Positions 1-11,509 of a stretch of 64,000 nucleotides of DNA are shown here, piece after piece (position 1 is the stretch's first letter; each line of letters starts with the position of its first letter). The translations under genes and the position numbers were made by a program. Source of the stretch: Hymenopellis radicata (taxonomy: Eukaryota; Basidiomycota; Agaricomycetes; Agaricales; Physalacriaceae). Where the stretch lies: contig JADNRX010000050.1 in assembly GCA_015501595.1 (NCBI GenBank), positions 124,001-188,000 on the forward strand. The letters run 5' to 3'. The notes under the pieces are model-generated. The model had not been told where the DNA came from. It did not search any database and saw only the letters and a list, made by a program, of their open reading frames with translations.

Positions 1-1515
1 TTAGTTGCACCACCTCGTAATGGTGTATCCACTTCTAACGCCTTCGCAGGTCTCGGTCTTGGATGTATTCTTGCTCGTGTGTCCAGTGTAACGGACTCTA
101 TGGTGGAAGCATCGTCTCTTAGTCTAGCCGATTTCCTCACCTACGAGGAACGGGACATGGGCCTCTTATACCCCCCGCATTAAACGAAGTATGTCCTCGC
201 GGGCTCTGTATATGCGCCATTGGCTGACTTCGCTCTAGTTCGTGAAATCAGTACTCCGGCGACGCGTAGATGGCCCTTGGAGGTCTGGCGGCACGCCTGG
301 TAATGGTAATTTAGTTTGTTGGGCTGACCACCCATACATAGCCGTCTAATTGATGATTTATTCTCACTTTCATTGCCAGTTGAAGTCTATACATGGTGAA
401 TAAATGGTTGTATTTATTGTCTATGAAAGTCATGAACGTGGTCGAATGGCCTTCCATAGCCATTCGACCCTTTAATGCTTTCACAGATTTTTGTGATGCA
501 CTTGAGGAGGAGCACAATGTGTGCGTTATATGCTTCTCTCCGCTTTCCCGCTGTAATGAAGCAGATACAGGCGCATATATTCAACTCAGCCTTGACTCAG
601 AAACGACAACTCACGATCCTCCGACCTAGCCCAGTGAAGGGAAGTCGTGGCGCGAGACTTGGATATGGGAAGGCCACTAGTTGACATCTCCGATTTGAGG
701 GTCTCATGAGGTACATGTTATGCTTAGCCTCAACACTGCAAGAGGTGCATACATCTCTTATTGGACAACTGATAGTAGCGATATGCAGCTGTCCTCTCCG
801 AGTCGCGACTCAATCCATATGTTGCTTGATTCTCGTTATCGGACTAGGCCTAACCTTCGACGTAAACCGCTTTTCAGGATTCGGGCTTTGGAGCCCTACT
901 ACTTTCGTCACTCTCAGAAATTCCGCCGCGCGTTTACAGACAGCCCTCAAGGCCTCAGCGTCCAACCCAGCATGTTCTATCTTTAAGTAGCATGCAAAGT
1001 TAAGTGCTAGTCTGGGAGATCCATGACACTAGCTTAAGCACTTATGTTATGATTCAACATGGCCATTGTTCCTCAGTTGACTTTCATTTATGATTCAACT
1101 TTCAAATAATTCACTCCAAGGACCATGGTGTGTTCTTTAGCCATGTTGAAGGAAGTTGGGACTGTCACTGCCAGACTGTCAGTACGACCTCCGTGTACAA
1201 GTCGCGGTAACTATAGGCCCAGCGACGTCGCAGTGACTGAAAGATCATCATGATGTGCCCCGCAGAATTTTCGAAAGTGACTGCAGACCTGACAAAAAGA
1301 CACCAACACCAGAGTCATCGTGACTCGATTTCCCACAGCCCAGACACGCCTGAAGAGGGCGAGGATGAAACATGTTATGATAGTGCGAATAAAAGTAAAG
1401 GACAACTTTGTAACTTGTTGCATCAGAAATCAGAAGTCTGAGATCACCATTACGTCGATACACACACACACACGATCGAAACAGTCTCGCCAGCCAAGCT
1501 ATCTTCTCAACCACC
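1..1515. other. Stretch without a recognisable gene; promoter side of the YTH gene
   Basis: Only short ORFs on both strands, none with a recognisable motif, plausible intron pattern or biased composition. A short CA dinucleotide run lies near 1459-1471. The last 100-200 bases presumably hold the 5' UTR and promoter of the YTH-domain gene. I see nothing else that I can support. Confidence 0.5.
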
Positions 1516-4033
1516 ATGTCTACTCCGCCAGTGCCGCCTGAACCAGTTTCGCCGCCCAATTCGGGTAGCGTAAGGCGGCATCACACCATCTCGGCAGCGA
1601 GCAGGTCGGCTCGCGGCTCTGCGAGAGACGCCATATCCGAGGAGGGGCAGAATCCCGATCTATGGAACGAGGACGAGGTGGTCGGCGAAGAATGGGTTGG
1701 CGGTGTCGGTGCTGTCGGGGAAAAGAGCTCGTTGCACCGACAAGCGTCGTTGCCGACGAGGTATCATCGAGGTGCGTGATCGTCCCCGTCTGCTCTCCCT
1801 AAGCATCAACGATCTGGTCTCAGTCTAATATTTGTTTTTTTTCTGATAGCGTTCCAAAACCAAGGCGCCAAGTCTGGAACTTTGACTCCAAAGACGCTTA
1901 ATAGTCTCACCGCGATTGCTGGACATGAAGGCGACGAAGAGGAATGGGAACGCGAAATCGGAGGCTACAATGCCCATGATGAAGAGGTGAATTTTATTGG
2001 AATCCATTACTATAATTACTGAGACAATCGCCAGGCATCTCCGGGTGGAGATGTACCAGCAGCCATGGAAAATCCCAACGCATACGCCCCAAGCTCGTCC
2101 CCGCCGCCTGCAGGCTCTGGTGTCCGTCGCCACGTATCGTTGACCTATGGTGCTCAAGGCGCTGGTGCAACGCGCCCAAAAATGGCCTCGTCGGGTCTGA
2201 AACGTTCTGGAACCCTTCAAACCCCGATGCCGGTGCATCCTCCTCCCTCTCAGGAAGCCATTGCTGCTGCTGAAGAGGAAGAATACACCTACGATGATCC
2301 AGCTAACTATGAGGAGGAATACTATGGTAAACAGTATGGCGGTCCAACTAGCCCCGTCGGCCGGTCCTCCCCGTGGGGTACAAATAACGGTAGCAACGAC
2401 TGGCGAAACCAGGCCGCGTCCAACAACGGGAACGCCGCTATCGATGATGTTCAGCGCGCGCTGTCCGCATTGGAACTTAACAATGGCGGAGCGCAGATCT
2501 ATACTCCCAACTATCAAACGGGCGGGCAAAGTGCCCACCCACCGCGGTTCAATCCCGCTTATCCGCCGCCTAATCAGGCTCCCGGAATGCGCAGCAACAA
2601 CGGGGCCGGACGTGGTAATAATGGTGGGAAACTGCAGCTGGTAACGGAGGCTGATGGTCGTAAGACACCCGTTTACTCGCAGGGCGGCGGGCAGGCCCAG
2701 GCGACGACTGGCGCTGGCTGGGACCAGAAAGACCGCGTGGTGACGGGCCGGTCGTCGAATCCTAATCTACAACAGGGCTACCACAGCAAGTCGTCCAGCG
2801 GCTCGGGCGCCTCGGTACCCAATGTACCGCCTCTTCCCGCTCAGTATTTGCAGCAGCAACGGCCCGGCCTCGGAGTTATGACGAACAACCTTTCGGGGCA
2901 GGCACGCACTGCGTCCGGTCAGACCCCTACTCAGGCGTTTGCCAATACGCCTATCGATGTCCCATCTTTGATCGCGACTAAAGGATACAATCCAGCAACA
3001 TTTGACACTAGGCCGACTTTCGTAAGTCAACTGAATCTAACCTTGTTCTGTTGCTAACCAGTTGTTTTCAGGCTCGCTTTTTCGTCATCAAGTCTTACAC
3101 CGAGGACGACGTGCACAAGTCACTCAAGTACGAGATCTGGAGTTCGACTGATCCCGGAAACAAAAGGCTCGATAAGGCATTCAAGGAAGTTGCAGGGCGA
3201 GGTCCCATTTACTTATTCTTCAGCGTTAACGCTAGGTACTGTATGCTTGCATATTCACGGATCATTAGCTAACGGTCTCGCAGTGGTCATTTCTGTGGCA
3301 TGGCGGAGATGCTCACACCGGTATGTCGCTATTTGTATCCTGGTCATCATTACGCTCATCCCCGTGAAGGTCGATTATTCACGGAGTAGCACGGTGTGGG
3401 CGTCCGACAAGTGGAAAGGTGTCTTCAAAGTGCGCTGGATTTTCGTCCGGGACATTCCAAATGTCAATCTACGACACATCAAGCTCAAGTTAGTATTCCG
3501 CACCTAGGCTATGTTTTATCGTCTAATTTTTTGATTGCAGCAACACGCAAGAGCGCAAGCCTGTGACCAATTCTCGTGATACGCAAGAGCTACTTCCGGA
3601 TGCTGGACAAGAGATGTTGAGAATCTTCCATTCCCATCCTGCCAGGACGTCTCTGCTGCAAGACTTTGCGTTCTATGAGGTAAAGTCTTCGATGTTTCGT
3701 GCTATTTCTAGTTTCTTACTCTCACAGCTGCAAGCAATGCAAAAGATGCAAGGCCAATCTGGCCCGTCGTCCCCGACCAGCGGGATGAACTCGCCACCTC
3801 TGCAGAGCATGTCTCCCGTTCCGCAAGCACAGCAGGCGCAGTTCGGGAACCCGAATGCGTTGGCGTACCAGATGCCACAAATGACGCCGATGATGCAGAT
3901 GCAGATGATGGGGATGAATATGGGCATGGGCGTGCCGAACGTGAACGCGATGCAGCAGAGCGTGATGCGCCATCCGAGTCCGAGTCCGGGCCCGCCGCAA
4001 GGGGGCCAGTTCATGGGCATGCAAGGCTTCTGA
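1516..4033 (+). CDS. YTH-domain m6A RNA reader (YTHDF-like)
   Basis: Predicted cytoplasmic reader of N6-methyladenosine in mRNA. Eight exons are inferred: 1516-1771, 1850-1986, 2035-3021, 3072-3235, 3284-3320, 3370-3488, 3541-3679 and 3728-4033. All have GT-AG boundaries and matching phase, giving about 714 residues. Residues 1-460 are low complexity, rich in Pro, Gly, Asn, Gln and Ser. The YTH domain spans about 461-605. It contains [48 protein letters not shown] and [11 protein letters not shown], which closely follow the YTHDF/Pho92 type rather than YTHDC. The three aromatic-cage tryptophans are present at about W483, W537 and W542. The tail after the domain is rich in Met, Gln and Gly. 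The first ATG after a long non-coding stretch is used as the start. Family assignment is from established domain knowledge; methyl-A binding is inferred. Confidence 0.93.
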
Positions 4034-4670
4034 TGAAAAGGCTCTGGCCACCCTCCCATTCGCGCACTGGATTGCATAGAGTTTATGACCTTTCTGTCCC
4101 CTTCTTTTCTTGATCCGACTTGTACTAACACTACCACTCCAGCTGCAGTTAATACTCGTGTTATCTAGCTCATGATCCTTGTTTTCCCGCTCTAGTTCTA
4201 TCCCCTATTTCGTTCCTTTTATCTCAACGCCCGCATGTCACATTTTACTAGTTTTTACAGCACGGACGGTGAATGGACGAGGACCTTCCGCTTGTTCGCT
4301 ATCTTGTCATGTACTTGCTCTACAATTGGTATCGTATATATGTATTACATGCAGTGTTCCTACAGTTATTAATGTACAGTGAATGTGCTCTTGGATTCAA
4401 CAGCATCCACTCCTAACACATACTACATTGTTAAAGATAGAACATGCTGGATGCAGAGACAGTGAAGGGCTATCCCATCAGATATTAGAACGGGCGTCGT
4501 ATACATCCAGCGCCTTCTGATTCTACCTTACATGTCCAGTTCAATGAAAACGCCGACATGGCCGAGCTGATTGTCTGGATCCCAAATTGGTGTTATTAAG
4601 ACCACATGATCGCATCGCGCTTTGCTTTCCGCGTCCATCTGCCCATCGTCTGATCCAGGATCTGTCTCCC
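4034..4670. other. 3' flank of the YTH gene and spacer
   Basis: Probable 3' UTR of the YTH gene for the first few hundred bases, AT-richer with T-rich runs near 4175-4260. No further gene is recognisable before the tandem repeat that begins near 4671. Confidence 0.4.
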
Positions 4671-5232
4671 ATTGACATTGACGCGCTACACACGGACTTT
4701 GATTCACATCGGTTGTGGAACGGCGTCTATTGGGCGAATTCTGATATGCCAGGAAGGCGCGCGCGCTGGTCGACGTCAAGGAGGAGGATCATGTATGTTC
4801 GTTCATCCCAGTTCTCAAATCATCGTCTAGCCATGCCCATCTCCCGGCTTTGACATTGACGCGTTACACAGGCTTTCGCCACGGACTTTAAATCACACCG
4901 CTGGCATTTTATCGTGGATCGGCGTCTGTTGAGCGACTTCCGATATCTGGCTCGTCAGCCCCGCCCGATGTCGTGTTATCGTCGACGCCGGGCAGGCGCT
5001 CGACGGAATACCAATCTCCCAGTTCTCAAATCATCGTCTCGCCATGCCCATCTTCCGGATGACTTTGAGATTGACGCGCTACACAGGCTTTCGCCATGCT
5101 GACTCGTCAGCCCGCGCCCGATGTCGTGCATGGTATGATGTTATCGCCGACGCCGAGGAGGAGCTCGACGGAATGGCAGTGTCGGAGGATCATTCGTCCC
5201 AGTTCTCGAATCATCGTCTCGCCAGGATCTGA
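4671..5232. repeat. Degenerate tandem repeat, about three units of 180-215 bp
   Basis: A block recurs with drift. The sequence cccagttctcaaatcatcgt (with one a/g change in the last copy) occurs at 4807, 5018 and 5198. A second landmark, ttgacgcg(c/t)tacaca, occurs near 4677, 4856 and 5071, often followed by ggctttcgcca. Between landmarks, short strings such as gctcgtcagcccgc and gatgtcgtg are shared by units two and three. No long ORF runs through the units, so this looks like non-coding repeat DNA or a decayed coding repeat. Confidence 0.75.
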
Positions 5233-5981
5233 GCGTGAAGGAATTGAAAGGAACACTCTATATGCATGATGACGAAAGGCGGTGAGCGGAATCGTCCATC
5301 AGTGGTACACACGAACAATTCCCCCCGACGGTTCTGGGAACACCAAGAGATATTTCCTCCCGCATATAGTCTGCTTCGCATCTGCTTTTCTGTTGAAACT
5401 GATTAATGCTCTTTCTGAAGGTTTTCCTTCACGAATGTCTCTACACCGCAAGTCAATGACGAACGTATGGACCCGTCGTCCAATATATATGCCACAAGTA
5501 CAATCTGCCCAATTACAAGACATAATCCGCATACTACTTACCCTGCCTCCGTAACAGCAATCACCCCGAATGTCCTCAGTTCCTTGACTCTACTGCCACG
5601 GCTGCTAGCTAGTAAGAGGACTTTCACTGCTGTATTTCTTCGCTTTTTCTGAGTCTCATCATAAGGCCTGCTACTATTGGGTCAAGTAATTTGACATTCA
5701 TTAACCAGCATGTCGTTGGTTCTTGGGGTTCCAGGCTTGCCCTATTAACATTAAGCATGGGTGTTACCCAACCGCCACCCAGTTTTAAATCCCCAGTCCC
5801 AAATCATCCTTTCAGTTGTTGCGACCTCTTGCAGCAGCAGTGACAAATGACACTTCTCATTGAAATATCATTCAACTTGCCTTCCGACATTTACTGCCAG
5901 ATATAACAGACTGCACTAGCATCGCCGCTTTAAGGCTGAAGTTTCTTAACACTGCAGCGCTGCAGCATCCAATGCCAATTA
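5233..5981. other. Spacer between the tandem repeat and the mitoribosomal gene
   Basis: Short ORFs only, no recognisable product. AT-rich from about 5650 on, consistent with promoter DNA leading to the gene starting at 6069. Confidence 0.4.
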
Positions 5982-5996
5982 TAACCCTAACCCTAC
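5982..5996 (+). promoter_or_regulatory. Telobox-like motif (two TTAGGG units) upstream of a mitoribosomal gene
   Basis: The string taaccctaaccctaca is a perfect double CCCTAA, i.e. the vertebrate/fungal telomere unit on the minus strand. It sits about 75 bp upstream of the start of the mS42-like gene. Telobox motifs of this type bind Tbf1/Rap1/TRF-like factors and are known in ribosomal-protein promoters of fungi and plants. A regulatory role here is inference. Confidence 0.45.
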
Positions 5997-6068
5997 ACGA
6001 GTTGATGTAGAAGGGTTTGGCAAACAAAACCCTGAACAAACCCGAAAAGTTCTTTCTCCGCCATTGGC

Positions 6069-8110
6069 ATGCTCCGACTATGCGCCCGGACGCCGCGCTA
6101 TTTTACGCGACACGGCGCGCTTTTTGTTCGTAATGTGCACCTGCAGCTGCCGTATCCAGTTGAAGGGGGGCTGGGCGACTTCTTACCACCCAGCGCCCTC
6201 GAGGTCGTCGCGGTTGACTACCAGGGTGGTTTAGTAGAGCGGTTGAACGACGAGACTTTGCGTGAGCCCTTTTTTCGCATCGTGGCGCGCTTAACCTTTC
6301 CACAGGCACCGAATACCAGGGCAAAAGCATAGTAGACACTGTTCTGCACGCCGCGCGGGCTGCTTCCCTGGTAGAGGCTAATGCGTACGTGCCGGCTGTG
6401 TGGCCTCGTGATGCTGTGGAGGACGAGGACGGTGCGGAGGATGTGGACGTGCGAGAGCCAGATCATGTCTCACTGTTCAAGTGGAGTACTCTTATTCTGA
6501 ACAACCACTTTTTCCTGACCAATTTGGTATGTGCTCCCTCCTTGTGCCGTCGCTATTCTAGTTCACGCTTGTTGTAGAAACCACTGGAGGGTGATGCGCG
6601 TAATCACCAGGAAAAACTGGACCATGTTCTTCTCAGCAGAATCAAGGAAGACTATGGCAGTCTCGGCCAACTCAAATCCACCCTTTCAGCCGCATCTCTG
6701 GGTGTGTTCTCAGGCGGCCATGTGTGGTTAGTGTCCACCCGCGACGGCCATCTTGCCGTCGTGCCCACCTTTGGTCGCGGTTCCGCTCTCATCCGCGGGC
6801 GTCGATATATGGGCCCCCCGATGAACGACCCCTCCGACCCCCTGCCTAGACCTCTTACCCGTGAAAAATGGCAGCGTCTTGAGGAAGACCATGCAGCTGA
6901 CGTGCAAAAGTTCCGGTCCCTACTCGCGGAGAAGCCGTTACCCGAGGACGTCGCGAGTCAGTTCCCAGACATAGACGAACTGTTCGACGAAGCACCCCGG
7001 CTGCTGGCCCAACGCGATGCATGGGTTCATGCGGACCCCGAATGGCGTCTCAGAATGGAGGACATCGATGAGCAGATGAAGAAAGATGCAGTCGTATCTG
7101 ATGACGAGTTTGACAACACGTCGGTCGAGACTAGCGACCAGTCAGTCACTGCTGATAGCGAGCCGGTCGTCGTCTACGAAGAACTAGAGAAATTCCGGAA
7201 GAACCAGGTCGAGCCTAATTGGGAAAACTTGCGCTTCATGGATCCCCTCAAACTAGAGCGGTTGTACCGGGTCTCGAGTCTCCTCCAAGCGGTCGACGAT
7301 ACCTTATCCGGGAGTCAGGACAACGCGCCACCTGCTGACCCCCCTCCTTCCTCCGATCCCAAGCCTCTCGGTGCTCCACGAGAGTTCCACACCTCAGCAG
7401 CCATCCGCGCAATCGAGGGCCCCAAATCCGTCCTCGGAAAATTCCTGCAAAAACCTCAGACACCGTACGATGCCACACTCAACGCGGACGTCAGCCCCAG
7501 CGCCGACAACAAGAACAAGGAGGATCAGTATGAGGTAGTAGATGACGACCATGCCGCCGTCTGGCCGCTCTTCTGTGTGCCGGTGCACGAGCACCTGTGG
7601 CTGACCGCGGGGTACGGCGTGTGGGGGCAGGAAAAGTGGATGCAGAAGTTCTGGAGCGTGTTGGACTGGGAAAAGGTGTCGGCGCGCTACCTCGCGGTCA
7701 TGACCGAGCCTGACCCTGCCGTCTTTGTCGATGAGTTCGAGGACGATGAGGTCGAGGTGGTCGATGAGGTCAAGGAGGGCGATGAGGTCAAGAAGGGCGA
7801 TGAGGTCGAGGAGGACGATGGGGTCAAGAAGGGCGATGAGGTCAAGAAGGGCGACGAGGTCACGAAGGACGATCTGGACCGAGAAAGGCTGGCGACACTT
7901 ATGTCCGACCCAACGTTTGAGGCTCTGGAGACGATGGCGGAGACGGTGGGCCCCATGGACAAGATTGTCGAGTTTGACGAGGAGCTTGAGCTTGAGGAGG
8001 AGGCTGAGAAGATGTTGAAGGACCTGCCGATGGAGCAGCAGGCGGACATCAACCGGTTCAAGAAGGACCTCAAAGATCAGTTCAAAAAGGAGTTCGAAGA
8101 TCTAGAATAG
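6069..8110 (+). CDS. Mitochondrial small-subunit ribosomal protein with SOD-like fold (mS42/mS43, Rsm26/Mrp1 type)
   Basis: Predicted structural protein of the mitochondrial 37S subunit. Exons 6069-6261, 6306-6526 and 6578-8110 join in phase to give about 648 residues. The basic N-terminus looks like a mitochondrial presequence, followed by LPYPVEGGLGDFL. The helical half of an Fe/Mn superoxide dismutase fold is seen around residues 118-140 (WSTLILNNHFFL) and the C-terminal half at about 466-505 (VPVHEHLW, WSVLDWEKVSARYLA). The usual DxWEH metal motif reads VPVHEH, so the Asp ligand is lost and enzymatic dismutase activity is not expected. This is known for the fungal mS42/mS43 pair. A long acidic insertion separates the two halves and acidic GDEVKK-type repeats follow the fold. 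Which of mS42 or mS43 it is cannot be settled here. Confidence 0.8.
7741..7866 (+). repeat. In-frame 18-bp minisatellite encoding GDEVKK-like repeats
   Basis: About seven imperfect copies of an 18-bp unit (gatgaggtcaagaagggc) encode a hexapeptide close to GDEVKK/EDDGVKK, at about residues 527-568 of the mS42-like protein. All length changes are multiples of three, so the frame is kept. It lies just after the SOD-like C-terminal half. Confidence 0.85.
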
Positions 8111-8642
8111 CACTCGCCGGTGGACAAAGCTTGCTTGGGTTAAGGTTCCTTCGTGTGGTCAATCGTTTAGGTATGGAATACCAAACTATGACTTGCAGTG
8201 CGCTTTTTGATAGATGGGACCGTAGCTATAGAATTCCGTTATTGATGGTTCGCTTAATACTACTCAGGCTGGGTACTACGATTTGGGTACTATTGTCGAT
8301 AGGCTCTGTCTATTCGTGTTTCTCAATGCACTGGGCATACTTGTGAGGTTCTTTCCCCTACATGTTCTTTCTCATGCAGGTGAGGTTCATCCAGGTCTAT
8401 TTAAAGATACTAGGTCGTCTTTAGGGCCGGACCGGCAACGAGATCCTTCGATCCTCTTGCGTTCCGTGTATCTTGTCATTTGCATCGCCCTGGCATCGCC
8501 TTTGGGCTGTTTCATCAAGATGTTAACAGTACTAGAATACAGATATATCCCGACGAAGAGTGCGCTACTCTGTCCCTACTGCCTGCACTTGTCCAGCTGC
8601 TCTTCACCTCTGTGTTCTTGACTTTGATCCCAGACGCCACAC
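8111..8642. other. Spacer between the mS42-like gene and the DUF6535 chimera
   Basis: Presumed 3' UTR of the upstream gene and promoter of the downstream one. Short ORFs without recognisable content. Confidence 0.4.
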
Positions 8643-10969
8643 ATGCGTAATTGGAAGCCAGTGCCTACGCCTCAGGCTCAATCTTCCTGGTCTATCAACT
8701 TGTATCACCCCCATCTAGTCGATCGTGCCATCAGCTACGAGACCTCGCAGTTATTGAAGGTAACTGGAGGTCAAATGCACGCCGTATCTGACTGACAATT
8801 TGATAGCCTGCAGCTGGATATGATCGTTTGAATGAGGATATGTCCTTCAAATTTCAAGGGCCCGGCCAGGAGGAGAGCTGTGACCGGCTTATCGAGCTAC
8901 TCAAGGAGTACGACAAGAAGACCTGCGGAAAATGGACAGAAGAGATCGATACATTGCTTGTGTTCGTGAGTATAGTGTTGGATGAGCTTGGCGATGTCAC
9001 TGAATTGAAATAATACCAGGCTGGTCTCTTTTCTGCAGTCGTGACCGCCTTTGCCGTGGCGTCATTTGTGTGGCTGCAGCTGAAGAAACCGGACGACGCC
9101 GTCCGCATTTTACTTCAGATATCACAGCAGATTCAGGCCATCAATCCTGGGACGACCCCAAACGCCACAATGATTCCTCCGTTGGAAGCAGATTCCCCTA
9201 TAGACTATGTAACTGCCCGCCACGTCAACGCTTTATGGTTTTCCAGTCTTTCACTGGCGTTGACCGCAGCACTATTAGGCATATTGTGTAAGCAGTGGGT
9301 TCGACTCTATCCACTGACGAGCAATCTGGACTCGCTGAAAGCTTTCAGTATTCGGCAGATGCGTCGCGAAGGATTGGCCTCATATGGTGTTCCAGCCACA
9401 ATAGCATCCATTTCTACCTTCCTTGAAATCTCCGTCGTCCTCTTCTTCATTGGATTGGCGCGCTTCACGTGGAGCCTCGACCGAATGGTCGGTTTTCCCG
9501 TTCTCGTGATTACCTCGTTGGTTGGCATCTTCCTCATTGCCACCACCATCACGCCGTTCATTCAATATATCTATGTTACACTTCGACGGTCCTTCGACCC
9601 ATTGCCTGCGCAATGCCCGTGGAAGTCTCCCCAGTCATGGCTCTTGATTAAAGCCTGGAATCTCGGGTTGCGTACCATTGGTGCGATCGTTGGCTACAAG
9701 ATATTCCAACGTAGAAGTGATCTCAATGAACGACAAGAATATCTTCATCCCCCGCTGGTATACGTCGCGCCTCATTTGGGTGGCCTCAATGTGTACGAGC
9801 ACTATCTCGAGCGATGCGGGGATATCCCCATCACTGTGAAGATCGAAATTCCTTACAAGGAGCGACCCCTGATTTTTGATTGCGACGCGAACTTTCCATA
9901 CGGGGAGACTTACGACTATCACATCGACCTCGTTTCAGCTGTTTACCAAAACTGTGCTCGATGGAAGGTTGTTGAGCTGTGTATGAATCCTGAGGACACC
10001 AACCTCTTGAGATTTGCCCCACCAGACTTGGAGTTCCCTCTCCTGGAGTCCCTGACATTGGTGAAGGAGGGTCCGACTCACTTTGTCCAACGTGACTTGT
10101 TTGGTGAAGCACCTTTTCTGACCAGTTTCACACTGCTAGATTGCGAGGGCAAAACTATGGATTTGAATTGGGTTGCTAATGCATTGCCCTGGCGTCATAT
10201 CCGCCAGTTTTGTACTCAGGCCTACGAGGACAATCTGAGGCATTCAAACAACGAATTCGCAGACGGAAATAATCGAATACTCGTTCTCAGGCCATACCTT
10301 CACGATCTTCATCTGCAATTCGACGTGCCGTTGAGTCTGCACGTCTCTGCCCTTGTGCTCGATTCCGTGATCTGGACTAGTTCACTCACGGACTTCTTCC
10401 AACTCATCACCATCCCCACCCTCGAAAGCCTCGCGTTGTTACCCCCGGACCCAGATGAGATACGTCGATACTTCAATCCGGCAGAGTGGACTAATCCCTT
10501 CTCCGACCTCCCCGAGTTCTTGGGGCGTTCGGGATGCGCACTTCAGACGTTCACGGTCATTATGCGCGGTCGATATGTCGACAGCTATGCAAGAGGCTTC
10601 TTCGTATTCGCATCCGGGCTAGCAGACAGTCTGGTTGTTGCACTTCATAGCATGAAGGACTTACGAACGTTGCGCGTCATCGAAGCTGAGTCGGGACCGC
10701 CGCTATTCAATGAACGGCTTTTCCAGGAGATGGCCCTCGGCCATATCCTGCCAGAACTTACGTCGCTGGAGATGGTGTGGGCGGAAGAGCGTCAACCAGT
10801 AGACGCTCTGATCCCCATGCTCACTTCGCGCGGTGGACAAGGAGGTGCAGGGATGGGCACTCTATCCTCCGTCGTCCTCGGCATTCGGAACGGAGGTGAC
10901 CTTCGAGGCGATGTGGTAAACAGTATGGCAAATTTGCGACAGCAGGGTATTCGCGCAACTCTTTGGTAG
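8643..10969 (+). CDS. DUF6535 membrane domain fused in frame to an F-box-family C-terminal half
   Basis: Exons 8643-8759, 8807-8965 and 9020-10969 give about 741 residues. Residues about 60-280 are a DUF6535 domain: WTEEIDTLLVFAGLFSAVVT, then four hydrophobic segments near 93-112, 161-187, 218-245 and 251-276. DUF6535 is a basidiomycete membrane domain of unknown function. From about residue 338 (YVAPHLGG) to the end the protein matches the post-F-box half of the F-box/LRR-like family found elsewhere in this window: NVYEHYLERCGDIP, PYGETYDYHI, LTSLEMVWAEERQP and VLGIRNGGDLRGDV. The CxxC, coiled coil and F-box that start those proteins are absent. The closest relative of the tail is the pseudogene at 52987-54620. 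The frame is open across the junction. The predicted protein would be anchored in a membrane with an LRR-like tail; function unknown. Confidence 0.75.
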
Positions 10970-11509
10970 CAACAGAAATAGTTGTATGACCGCATGTAGT
11001 ATATGTGTAAGGATAGGCATACATCTAGGTCGAGCACCTTCAATCTGACGTGTTCGCGGAACTGACCTCCGTACCACTGGAGAATCAAAATCTATTCTGT
11101 CTGGAGTGAGCAAGTACATAGGGCGAAAACGCCTTCAAGATCCAACGCTGATATGATTCATCGACGGCCTGCATTGCACAATGCTCCAAATTCAATATCA
11201 AGTGGAGGACAGATCTCATGCAAAAGAAACACGTCGTCCCTTGAGATCACTCTCCAGAGTGAATGGTGCGCTCAAGGACGGCATGGCAATCTGGGAGGTA
11301 TAAGTGAGCAACGAACTCTATAAACATGTGGACGAAACACCCGGCTACGTATGTAGAATTCGAGTAGAGTGTAGTACCTGATTCACATTCAACATGTAAG
11401 TACTGTAAGGAGAATCAGACGCTGCCACGAATCAAACTCATCAACGACCAAAGTGCATACGCAGTCGCCTGTACAGTGTTTCTCCACACCTTAATATTCG
11501 AAATGGCCA
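10970..11509. other. Convergent intergenic region with a secreted-protein relic
   Basis: Lies between two convergent genes. The first bases after the chimera's stop resemble those after the stop of the F-box pseudogene at 52987. From about 11240 the sequence matches, inverted, the 3' flank of the F-box copy at 58480-60118. Near 11270-11312 (+) a short reading frame ends ALKDGMAIWEV and stop, resembling the DCALKDGLAIC motif of the secreted protein at 57081-57775. Confidence 0.5.

Noticed and set aside
4671..5232. CRISPR-like array
   Set aside because: Eukaryotic context, long degenerate units and no regular short repeat/spacer pattern.
5982..5996. Chromosome end or internal telomere tract
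   Set aside because: Only two TTAGGG units, with ordinary gene-bearing sequence on both sides. A promoter telobox is the better reading.
7687..8073. Minus-strand Ser/Thr-rich ORF
   Set aside because: Antisense of the GDEVKK repeat and acidic tail of the mS42-like gene; no signal of its own.
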